Source: Pseudonocardia sulfidoxydans NBRC 16205 (GTDB taxonomy: Bacteria; Actinomycetota; Actinomycetes; Mycobacteriales; Pseudonocardiaceae). Taken from it: DNA of 36,127 nt. Numbering within the stretch: position 1 is the stretch's first letter; each line of letters begins with the position of its first letter. A program made the position numbers and the translations under genes. The DNA is taken from positions 1-36,127 of the forward strand of contig NZ_BJVJ01000061.1 of the NCBI RefSeq assembly GCF_007989085.1. The letters are read 5' to 3'. Positions 7,440 to 13,501 of the stretch are shown here, piece by piece. The notes under the pieces are model-generated. The model saw only the letters and a list, made by a program, of their open reading frames with translations. It searched no databases and had not been told where the DNA came from.

Positions 7440-7455
7440 CGTGAAATCATTCACA
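7440..7455. promoter_or_regulatory. CRP-type palindrome 2 upstream of whiB1
   Basis: CGTGA-AATCAT-TCACA matches nine of the ten half-site bases of TGTGA-N6-TCACA. The symmetry extends outwards (bases 7434-7461, one mismatch). It lies 72 bp upstream of the whiB1 start codon. In M. tuberculosis the cAMP receptor protein Rv3676 is known to control whiB1, which supports the reading. Confidence 0.6.
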
Positions 7456-7526
7456 AGCACGGAAACACCGTGACAGAGCAGACGATCGGCGCGACCCCGA
7501 TCGCGCAATACCGAGGAGCTAGCGAA

Positions 7527-7778
7527 ATGGACTGGCGTCACCACGCCGTTTGCCGCGACGAGGACCCGGAGCTTTTCTTCCCGGTCGGCACCAGCGGCCC
7601 GGCGTTGCTTCAGATCGCCGAGGCGAAGACGGTCTGCCGTCGCTGCCCCGCCGTCACCGAGTGCCTCGCGTGGGCGCTGGAGAGCGGGCAGGACGCGGGC
7701 GTCTGGGGCGGCATGAGCGAGGACGAGCGTCGTGCGCTGAAGCGCCGCAACGCTCGTACGCGCGCTCGCACCGCCTGA
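7527..7778 (+). CDS. whiB1: WhiB1-type iron-sulphur transcription regulator
   Basis: 83 aa starting MDWRHHAVCRDEDPELFFPVG at the ATG at 7527, with GAGGAG 9 bp upstream; an in-frame upstream extension has no WhiB similarity. The four cluster cysteines are C9, C37, C40 and C46 (TVCRRCPAVTEC). GVWGGMSEDERRALKRR is the G[VI]WGG turn and basic DNA-binding tail. WhiB1 carries a [4Fe-4S] cluster, binds the primary sigma factor and responds to nitric oxide; it is essential in mycobacteria. Two CRP-type palindromes lie in the leader, and pdtaS and a sigR-rsrA pair lie downstream, as in mycobacteria. Confidence 0.95.
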   Translation: MDWRHHAVCRDEDPELFFPVGTSGPALLQIAEAKTVCRRCPAVTECLAWALESGQDAGVWGGMSEDERRALKRRNARTRARTA

Positions 7779-7880
7779 CTTCCGCTTCCACGCCTCCGAC
7801 CGCTTTACAGCTGCGACGCCTACGCAGCCTGGCGGAGCAGGAGTCGCAGAGCAGAACAGAGAAGTACAGAGGCTCCCTGA

Positions 7881-7923
7881 CCGCGGGCCCGAATGCCGGA
7901 CGCCACCGGCTTCGGGCCCGCGG
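7881..7923. terminator. Terminator hairpin between whiB1 and pdtaS
   Basis: Bases 7881-7893 (CCGCGGGCCCGAA) are the perfect complement of 7911-7923, and 7895-7899 pairs with 7906-7910 inside, round the loop 7900-7905. It can serve both the plus-strand whiB1 transcript and the converging pdtaS transcript. Confidence 0.7.
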
Positions 7924-8030
7924 TGCGTTCACCGGGCGCTCACCTCGCGGGAGCGCTCCAGGTGCGGGGCGATCCCGGGCCACGGAACCAGCGCGACCAC
8001 GGCACCGGTACCTGGGATCACGGTGTCAGG

Positions 8031-9530
8031 CTATCTCCCCACCAGAGGGAGCTCGAGAACGGCCTCGGTACCGCCCCCCGCACGGGGTCTGAGCTGCAAC
8101 GACGAGTCAAGTTCCGAGTGCAGCAGCGTCCGCACGATCTGCAGGCCCAACCCGTTGGCCTGCTCCGGGTCGAAGTCCTCCGGCAGGCCCCGGCCGTCGT
8201 CGGCGATGACCACGACGATCTTCCCGGCCGACCGCGACGCCGACACGACGACCTCGCCGGCCTGACCGGCGTCGAAGGCGTGCCGCAGCGCGTTGTGCAC
8301 CAGCTCGGTGACGACGAGGACGAGCGGTGTCGCCATCGCGGCGGGGTGCGTTCCGAAGCTGCCGTCGCGACGGACCTTGGCGCGCACTTCGGCCGTCGCC
8401 CCGTCACCGATCGCGGGTAGCACCGTGTCGATCAGGTCGTCGATGTCGACCTGCTCGGCCACCGAGTAGGCCAGCGCCTCGTGCACGAGCGCGATCGAGC
8501 TGACCCGCCGCACGCTCTCCGACAGGGCCTGCTTGGCCTCCGGGATCGACGTGCGCCGCGCCTGCAGGCGCAGCAGCGCCGCGACCGTCTGCAGGTTGTT
8601 CTTGACGCGGTGGTGGATCTCCCTGATCGTCGCGTCCTTGCTGAGCAGCGCGAGGTCACGACGGCGCAGGTCGGTGACGTCGCGGACCAGCACGAGCGCG
8701 CCCGCCGCGTCGCCCCGGGGGCGCAACGGCAACGCGCGCACCAGCATCACGGCTCCGCGGGCCCGGATCTCCAGGCGCAGCGACGAGCGGCCGGCGAGCG
8801 CGGACTCGATGCGCGCCACCACCTCTGCGGCGTCGAACGGGTCGCGCACGAGCTTGCGGGTGGCCTCGGCGAGCGGCAGCCCGATGAGGTCGCTGGCGTG
8901 GCCCATCCGGTGGTAGGCCGAGAGCGCGTTGGGGCTGGCGTAGGCGACCAGGCCGCGGGAGTCGAGCCGGATCAGGCCGTCGCCCGCGCGCGGGCTGGTG
9001 TCGGCACCGGCGACGCTCGCGGCGGGCGGGAACGTGCCGTCGGCGATCATCTGGCACAGGTCCGACGCGCTGCCCAGGTAGGCGATCTCCAGCGGGCTGG
9101 GCACGCGCGGCATCGCGAGGTTGGTGTCGCGCGAGAGCACGGCGAGGACCCGGCCGTTGTGCCGGACGGGGATGGTCTCGCGCCGGACCGGCACCTCCAG
9201 GTGCCAGCGCGGGTCCTCCTCGCGGCAGATGCGGCCCTCGATGACCGCTCGGCGCAGCTGCGGGTTGTCGCCCGCCGAGACCCGCGCGGCGACGATGTCC
9301 TGCGGGTGCGCGGTCGGCGCGGTGTCGGGGCGGGCCTGCGCGACGCACAGGAACTCCGTGGCGCCACCGGCGAGCGCGTGGTCGGCGTCGGGCAGCGGGA
9401 TCCAGAGCAGGAAGTCGGCGAACGACATGTCGGCCAGCAACTGCCACTCGGCGACGACGCGCTGCAGGTGATCGACGGCCTCGCCGGGCAGCTGTGTGTG
9501 GGCCGCGAGCAGCTCACTCAGCGTCGACAC
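8031..9530 (-). CDS. pdtaS: Sensor histidine kinase PdtaS (GAF-PAS-HisKA_2-HATPase)
   Basis: 499 aa, close to the 501 of the mycobacterial protein. The GTG at 9530 (MSTLSELLAAHTQLPGEAVDHL) follows GGAGGG. Domains: GAF about 1-150, PAS about 185-290 (GLIRLDSRGLVAYASPNAL), dimerisation/phosphoacceptor HisKA_2 about 292-370 with EIHHRVKNNLQTVAALL (H306/H307), and HATPase about 395-499 with ELVHNALRHA (N box), DDGRGLP and GLGLQIV (G boxes). There is no membrane segment, so it is cytosolic. It phosphorylates the ANTAR RNA-binding regulator PdtaR. The regulator gene is not adjacent, as in mycobacteria where it is also unlinked. A GGTGGGGC/GCCCCACC hairpin (9558-9578) sits in its leader. Confidence 0.93.
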   Translation of the reverse strand: MSTLSELLAAHTQLPGEAVDHLQRVVAEWQLLADMSFADFLLWIPLPDADHALAGGATEFLCVAQARPDTAPTAHPQDIVAARVSAGDNPQLRRAVIEGRICREEDPRWHLEVPVRRETIPVRHNGRVLAVLSRDTNLAMPRVPSPLEIAYLGSASDLCQMIADGTFPPAASVAGADTSPRAGDGLIRLDSRGLVAYASPNALSAYHRMGHASDLIGLPLAEATRKLVRDPFDAAEVVARIESALAGRSSLRLEIRARGAVMLVRALPLRPRGDAAGALVLVRDVTDLRRRDLALLSKDATIREIHHRVKNNLQTVAALLRLQARRTSIPEAKQALSESVRRVSSIALVHEALAYSVAEQVDIDDLIDTVLPAIGDGATAEVRAKVRRDGSFGTHPAAMATPLVLVVTELVHNALRHAFDAGQAGEVVVSASRSAGKIVVVIADDGRGLPEDFDPEQANGLGLQIVRTLLHSELDSSLQLRPRAGGGTEAVLELPLVGR

Positions 9531-9647
9531 CCGCCACCGTTCCCTCCTGCGTCCGTCGGTGGGGCCTTCCGCCCCACCCGGGAAGCGTCCATCCAACCAC
9601 GTGGGAGACTGGACCCATTCCACGACGAGTTGCTGTGAGGAGGAACC

Positions 9648-9722
9648 ATGTCGAAGCGTGCTCGGAAGAAGCGCGACCGCAAGAAGAGCGGTGCGAACCA
9701 CGGCAAGCGTCCCAACACCTGA
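9648..9722 (+). CDS. Mini ribosomal protein bL37 (24 aa)
   Basis: The ATG at 9648 has the strong ribosome site GAGGAGG 4-5 bp upstream. The protein is MSKRARKKRDRKKSGANHG then KRPNT, almost entirely basic. It matches the short protein found in the large subunit of mycobacterial ribosomes and named bL37 (pattern MxKRxRKKRDRKxxxANHGKRPN). It binds rRNA as an extended peptide. Divergent from pdtaS, 117 bp between starts. A 21-bp-stem hairpin follows 15 bp after the stop. It is easily missed because it has only 25 codons. Confidence 0.85.
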   Translation: MSKRARKKRDRKKSGANHGKRPNT

Positions 9723-9737
9723 GGTGACGCCCCACGA

Positions 9738-9781
9738 ACGACGGGAGCCGGCCCCCTGGTCAGGGGGCCGGCTCCCGTCGT
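9738..9781. terminator. Bidirectional terminator between bL37 gene and rsrA
   Basis: Bases 9738-9758 pair perfectly with 9761-9781 (21 bp) round the 2-nt loop GT. It is GC-rich and no U-tract follows on either side. It sits 15 bp after the bL37 stop and 11 bp before the rsrA stop codon. Confidence 0.8.
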
Positions 9782-9792
9782 GTCGGGGTGGT

Positions 9793-10131
9793 TCAGCCGA
9801 GGCGCTCGATGCGCGTCGTGCGGACCTCGACGGTCGTACCGTCCGGGCCCCGCTCCAAGGTGACCTCGGCCTGCTCCAGCACCGCGTGGCGGATCTGGTG
9901 GCGCAGCCGGTCGCGCAGCCCGTCGGGGGCGTGCTCGCCGCCGCACTTGCTGGCCAGCAACGCCTTCAGCTTCTCGTCGATCCCGTACTCGGCGAGGCAG
10001 GGTGCGCACTCGTCGAGGTGGCGCGACAGCAGCGCGCGGCGCTGCTGGTCGCACTCCTGGTCGAGGAACAGCCAGACCTCGGCGAGTACCTCGGAGCAGT
10101 CGGTCTCGTGGGATCCGCCACAGTTGCTCAT
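9793..10131 (-). CDS. rsrA: Zinc-binding anti-sigma factor RsrA/RshA
   Basis: 112 aa. The ZAS zinc motif is present as H38-x3-C42-x2-C45 (RHLDECAPC), with the further N-terminal cysteines C4 and C12. RsrA holds SigR inactive when reduced; oxidation to a disulphide releases zinc and the sigma factor. The start ATG overlaps the sigR stop as ATGA, so the two are translationally coupled and made together. The C-terminal 40 residues (DRLRHQIRHAVLEQAEVTLERG) are charged and likely helical. The mycobacterial name is RshA. Confidence 0.93.
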   Translation of the reverse strand: MSNCGGSHETDCSEVLAEVWLFLDQECDQQRRALLSRHLDECAPCLAEYGIDEKLKALLASKCGGEHAPDGLRDRLRHQIRHAVLEQAEVTLERGPDGTTVEVRTTRIERLG

Positions 10132-10943
10132 CGGCTGGCCTCCTGCTGCTCGCCGCGGATGAACCCACGCTCGCGCGCCGTGCCGGTCAGCATGTCACGC
10201 AGCTGACGGCGACCACGGTGCAGCCGCGACATGACCGTGCCGATCGGAGTGCCCATGATCTCGGCGATCTCCTTGTAGGCGAAGCCCTCGACGTCGGCCA
10301 GGTAGACGGCCATCCGGAAGTCCTCGGGCAGCGCCTGCAGCGCGGCCTTCACGTCGTCGTCGGGGAGGTTGTCCATCGCCTCGACCTCGGCCGACCGCAG
10401 TCCCGTCGAGCTGTGCTCACCGGCCTGGGCGAGCTGCCAGTCGGTGATCTCGTCGGTCGGTGACTGCAACGGCTGACGCTGCCTCTTGCGGTAGCCGTTG
10501 ATGTAGGTGTTGGTGAGGATCCGGTACAGCCACGCCTTGAGGTTCGTGCCCGCACGGAACGTGTGGAACGCCGAGTACGCCTTGAGGAACGTCTCCTGGA
10601 CGAGGTCCTCGGCGTCGGCGGGGTTGCGCGTCATCCGCAGTGCGGCGCCGTAGAGCTGGTCGAGCAGCGGCATCGCGTCGCGCTCGAAGCGGGCGGCACG
10701 CTGGTCGGCGGTCTCTTCCGCACGCACGTCGGTGGCCGGGTCGTCGGCCTCCCGCTCGGCGGGTGCGGTGCCGTCGGCAGCCGGTTCGGGTGACGCCGGG
10801 GTGGCGGGCACCGCGCTCCTTCCGGGCCGGGGGCTCGTCACCCCCGGGAACAGGTCGTGCCCGACCACGTCGCCTGTGGCCAGGTCTGCGGGGAAGGGTA
10901 CGCCCCTCCCCCGCGCGGGCGGGTCCATCACTGCGTGCGTCAC
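10128..10943 (-). CDS. sigR: ECF sigma factor SigR/SigH (thiol-oxidative stress)
   Basis: Region 2 starts near residue 85 (ARFERDAMPLLDQLYGAALRMTRNPADAEDLVQETFLKAY, given as one block of the family) and region 4 covers about 190-250 (ALPEDFRMAVYLADVEGFAYKEIAEIMGTPIGTVMSRLHRGRRQL). I place the longest start at the GTG at 10943, 10 nt after the -10 GTT of a perfect SigR-type promoter, giving 271 aa. This leaves an unstructured N-terminal extension of about 80 residues, like the long unstable SigR-prime isoform known in Streptomyces. A shorter form could start at the GTG at 10727. It forms an ATGA-overlapping operon with rsrA. Confidence 0.92.
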   Translation of the reverse strand: MTHAVMDPPARGRGVPFPADLATGDVVGHDLFPGVTSPRPGRSAVPATPASPEPAADGTAPAEREADDPATDVRAEETADQRAARFERDAMPLLDQLYGAALRMTRNPADAEDLVQETFLKAYSAFHTFRAGTNLKAWLYRILTNTYINGYRKRQRQPLQSPTDEITDWQLAQAGEHSSTGLRSAEVEAMDNLPDDDVKAALQALPEDFRMAVYLADVEGFAYKEIAEIMGTPIGTVMSRLHRGRRQLRDMLTGTARERGFIRGEQQEASR

Positions 10944-10952
10944 GTTCTGTCG

Positions 10953-10979
10953 AACGCGGCGCTCCCGTCTGGGATTCCC
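10953..10979 (-). promoter_or_regulatory. SigR-dependent autoregulatory promoter of sigR
   Basis: Read on the minus strand it is GGGAAT (10979-10974), 18 bases, GTT (10955-10953), an exact match to the SigR/SigH consensus GGGAAT-N18-GTT. Predicted transcription start is about 10946, three bases before the GTG at 10943, so the mRNA would be nearly leaderless. Confidence 0.85.
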
Positions 10980-10994
10980 GTTACCGGGTCCCGC

Positions 10995-11011
10995 AGGGGG
11001 TGTCTGATGGG
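10995..11011 (-). promoter_or_regulatory. 17-bp element, sigR-side copy
   Basis: On the minus strand it reads CCCATCAGACACCCCCT, identical to the plus-strand copy at 11141-11157. It ends 15 bp upstream of the -35 of the sigR promoter, in the same orientation relative to its gene as the other copy is to ybaK. Confidence 0.5.
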
Positions 11012-11140
11012 TCACCGGCGATGGGATCGGTGGTCCGGGCGGTTCCGGGCAGGGCGGAGCCGGGGCCGAACACCGGCCGTATCCGGCCCTGGCGACAACG
11101 CAGCCAGGGGCCGTCCGGGCGCCGAGACCGCGGCGAGGGG

Positions 11141-11157
11141 CCCATCAGACACCCCCT
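11141..11157 (+). promoter_or_regulatory. 17-bp element, ybaK-side copy
   Basis: CCCATCAGACACCCCCT, an exact inverted copy of 10995-11011. It is followed by TAGTCT (11157-11162), a possible -10 box, and then the GTG of ybaK at 11169, so it would cover the -35 region of a leaderless ybaK transcript. Confidence 0.5.
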
Positions 11158-11168
11158 AGTCTCACAAC

Positions 11169-11645
11169 GTGGCCGGGAAGGGAACGCCCGCGACGGCGCT
11201 GCTGACCAAGCAGAAGATCGCGCACATCGTGCACACGTATGTCCACGGCGACGGGCAGGCCTACGGCACCGAGGCCGCCGAGGCGATGGGCGTCGACCCC
11301 GACCGGGTGTTCAAGACGCTGGTGGCCGACGTCGACGGGGTCCTCACCGTCGGGATAGTCCCGGTCGCGGGCACCCTCGACCTCAAGGCGCTCGCGGCGG
11401 CGGTGGGCGGCAAGCGGGCGAGGATGGCCGAGGTCACCGACGCCGAGCGCGCCACCGGGTACGTGGCGGGCGGCATCTCCCCGCTCGGTCAGCGCAAGCG
11501 GCTGCGGACCGTCCTCGACGCGTCGGCGGGCAACTTCGACACCGTGTTCTGCAGCGGCGGCAGGCGCGGCCTGGAGGTCGAGCTCGCCCCGTCGGACCTG
11601 GCCGCCGCCGCGAACGCGACCGTCGCACCGATCTCGGCCCGCTGA
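11169..11645 (+). CDS. ybaK: YbaK/EbsC family Cys-tRNA(Pro) deacylase
   Basis: 158 aa from the GTG at 11169 (MAGKGTPATALLTKQKIAH). Family features are GTEAAEAMGVDPDRVFKTLVADVDG, VPVAGTLDLKALAAAVGGKRARMAE and GYVAGGISPLGQRKRLRTVLD, the last two forming the editing pocket. It hydrolyses cysteine mischarged on tRNA-Pro, protecting translation fidelity. It is divergent from sigR (225 bp between starts) and has a possible TAGTCT -10 box only a few bases before its start, suggesting a leaderless mRNA. Confidence 0.92.
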   Translation: MAGKGTPATALLTKQKIAHIVHTYVHGDGQAYGTEAAEAMGVDPDRVFKTLVADVDGVLTVGIVPVAGTLDLKALAAAVGGKRARMAEVTDAERATGYVAGGISPLGQRKRLRTVLDASAGNFDTVFCSGGRRGLEVELAPSDLAAAANATVAPISAR

Positions 11646-11664
11646 ACACCGCAGGTCAGCGGTC

Positions 11665-11704
11665 GTGAGTGGCGATGGTCGCCCTGGCGACCATCGCCGC
11701 TCAC
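11665..11704. terminator. Long hairpin terminator, family B (GTGAGyGGC ends)
   Basis: Bases 11665-11682 pair with 11687-11704 over 18 positions with a single T-G wobble, round the loop CCTG. It separates ybaK from the converging ybjQ-like gene. It shares its outer sequence and core with the hairpin at 18077-18116. Confidence 0.75.
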
Positions 11705-11707
11705 AGG

Positions 11708-12022
11708 TCAGGTGAGCGTGCAGGCCGTGCCGTAGGCGCACACCTCGGTCCAGGTGTCGCCCATCTCCGTGGTGTCGAACCGCATGGCGACGACGGCGTT
11801 GGCGCCCACCGCCTCCGCCGCGGCGGTGAGCCGGGAGATGGCCTCCTGACGGCTCTCCTCCAGGTTCTTGGTCATCCCCTTGAGCTCGCCGCCGGCCAGT
11901 GACTTGAGGGCCGCGCCGATCTGCGACCCGACGTGGCGTGACCTGACGGTCAGCCCGAACACCTCGCCGTGCACCTGCCGGACCGTGCGGCCCGGGACGT
12001 CGTTCATCGTCGTGATCAGCAT
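11708..12022 (-). CDS. YbjQ/UPF0145 family protein
   Basis: 104 aa, MLITTMNDVPGRTVRQVHGEVFGLTVRSRHVG. The core KSLAGGELKGMTKNLEESRQEAISRLTAAAEAVGANAVVAMRFDTT (residues about 39-84) is the family signature: a compact alpha/beta fold that often forms pentamers, once called a heavy-metal-binding domain. The length is full for the family. No signal peptide is visible. Biochemical role unknown. It lies 34 bp downstream of the alpha/beta hydrolase gene on the same strand and may share its transcript. Confidence 0.85.
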   Translation of the reverse strand: MLITTMNDVPGRTVRQVHGEVFGLTVRSRHVGSQIGAALKSLAGGELKGMTKNLEESRQEAISRLTAAAEAVGANAVVAMRFDTTEMGDTWTEVCAYGTACTLT

Positions 12023-12056
12023 GGCTCCCCCTCGCGTCGTCGCGAACGGGACGAAC

Positions 12057-12659
12057 CTAGCGCCGCAGCCGTGCCTCCAACCAGGACTGGACGGCCTCCC
12101 GCAGCCCGTTGACGTCGGACTTCAGCGAGTGGTCACCCCTGATGACGACGACCTCGCGTCCCGGGGCGGGGCCCGGGCGGCCGAAAGGGTCACGTTCGCC
12201 CTGCACGACGAGCACGGGGACGGTGACGGCGTCGATCTCGGGGGCGCGGGTCTTCTCCGGCTTGCCGGGCGGGTGCTCGGGGAAGGCCAGACAGAGGACG
12301 CCGTCGGCACCGGTGGCGGCAGCGGTGCGGCAGGCGACGCGGGCGCCGGAGCTGCGCCCGCCCACCAGGAACGGGCGGTCGTCCCAGAGTGTTCGGACGT
12401 CGGCGCAGACGGCGGTCCAGGCGGCGTCGAGCTGGGTGGCGGGGGCGGGCGCGCGGCGCCCGGCGACCCGGTAGGGCTGTTCGACCAGCCCGACGTGCAG
12501 CCCCACGGCCCCGGCGACCCCGGCGGCGGCGACGATGTCGGGCGCGGACACCCCACCCCCGGCGCCGTGCCCGATGAGCAGCACGCCGCGTCCGTCGCCG
12601 GGCAGGAGGTGGACGCGGGCCGGGCCGTGCGGGGTGTCGACCTCTCGTGTCCGGGTCAC
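12057..12659 (-). CDS. Alpha/beta hydrolase family protein (Tex30/KANL3-like)
   Basis: 200 aa. The fold is marked by VLLIGHGAGGGVSAPDI (oxyanion turn), FLVGGRSSGARVACRTAA (nucleophile elbow GRSSG, Ser about residue 103), VPVLVVQGERDPFG (acid Asp) and VVIRGDHSL (catalytic His). This set and the short length match the dienelactone-hydrolase-like group often found next to the SRAP gene. The GTG start overlaps the yedK stop as GTGA, so the two are translationally coupled. The substrate is unknown. Confidence 0.85.
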   Translation of the reverse strand: MTRTREVDTPHGPARVHLLPGDGRGVLLIGHGAGGGVSAPDIVAAAGVAGAVGLHVGLVEQPYRVAGRRAPAPATQLDAAWTAVCADVRTLWDDRPFLVGGRSSGARVACRTAAATGADGVLCLAFPEHPPGKPEKTRAPEIDAVTVPVLVVQGERDPFGRPGPAPGREVVVIRGDHSLKSDVNGLREAVQSWLEARLRR

Positions 12660-13462
12660 TCGGGGCCCGAGTTCAGCAGGTCGAGCTGCAGCGCCTCGTC
12701 GACGTCCTCGGGGCGCAGCGGCTCCAGCAGCTCGGGGCCGTTGTTGCGCACGTTGTTCACCCGGTTCGAGACGGGCCGCAGCTCCATCCGGTCGACCAGC
12801 GCGGCCGACGGCGGGGCCAGCAGGCGCGCCACCGACGCGTCCTTCGCGTCGGCGTCGGGGTTCAGCCAGGCGTCCCAGTCGGCCGGGTCGAGCACCAGCG
12901 GCATCCGGTCGTGGATGTCGGCGAGCGGGCCGACGGCCTCCGTCGTGAGGACGGCGACGGTGACCAGGCCGTCGGGGTACTCCTCCGACAGCGCGGCGTC
13001 CTTGGGCTTCCAGTACTCCCAGATGCCGGCCATCGCGATCGAGGAGCCGTCACCGTAGGTGGTGAAGTAGGGCTGCTTGGTCTTGCCGGTGTCGGTGTCG
13101 CGGCGCTGCCACTCGTACCAGCCGTCGGCGGGCAGGATGCAGCGTCGCGACGCCAGTGCCCGCCGGAACGCGGGTTTGTCGGCCGCGGTCTCGGAGCGGG
13201 CGTTGATCATCCGGGCGCCGCCGGACGGGTCCTTGGACCACGACGGCACGAGGCCCCACTTCACGCGGCGCAGCGTCCGCTGGGTCTCGTCGCGGATCGG
13301 CTCGCCGTCGTCGTCGCGCGGGTGCCGTTCGACGACCGTCGTGACCTGTTTGGTGGGGGCGACGTTGAAGTCGGGCGTGCCGTCGTCCTCGGTGGCGTCG
13401 ACGGCCTTGAACTCGTCGGCGAGGTCGGCGGGGGCCTTCGTGGAGGAGTAGCGGCCGCACAT
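12656..13462 (-). CDS. yedK: SRAP (SOS response-associated) peptidase YedK/HMCES
   Basis: 268 aa from the ATG at 13462, giving MCGRYSSTKAPADLADEF so that Cys2 becomes the N-terminal catalytic residue after Met removal. The other active-site positions are visible: MINARSETAADKPAF (Asn), LPADGWYEW (Glu) and PLADIHDRMPLVL (His). The protein caps abasic sites in single-stranded DNA by a thiazolidine DNA-protein cross-link. FNVAPTKQV and WGLVPSW are typical. It shares a divergent 39-bp intergenic region with aroA, holding an imperfect palindrome, and overlaps the downstream hydrolase gene by 4 bp. Confidence 0.93.
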   Translation of the reverse strand: MCGRYSSTKAPADLADEFKAVDATEDDGTPDFNVAPTKQVTTVVERHPRDDDGEPIRDETQRTLRRVKWGLVPSWSKDPSGGARMINARSETAADKPAFRRALASRRCILPADGWYEWQRRDTDTGKTKQPYFTTYGDGSSIAMAGIWEYWKPKDAALSEEYPDGLVTVAVLTTEAVGPLADIHDRMPLVLDPADWDAWLNPDADAKDASVARLLAPPSAALVDRMELRPVSNRVNNVRNNGPELLEPLRPEDVDEALQLDLLNSGPE

Positions 13463-13467
13463 GCCTC

Positions 13468-13496
13468 CATGGTTCCACGCCTCCCGTGAAACCATG
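13468..13496. promoter_or_regulatory. Inverted repeat in the yedK-aroA intergenic region
   Basis: CATGGTTCCACG (13468-13479) and CGTGAAACCATG (13485-13496) are reverse complements except one base, round a 5-nt spacer. The element fills most of the 39 bp between the two divergent start codons, so a bound protein would affect both genes. Confidence 0.45.
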
Positions 13497-13501
13497 AGGT
13501 C

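Noticed and set aside
10944..11015. Upstream GTG at 11015 as the sigR start
   Set aside because: It would place the SigR promoter inside the coding region; transcripts from that promoter cannot include it.
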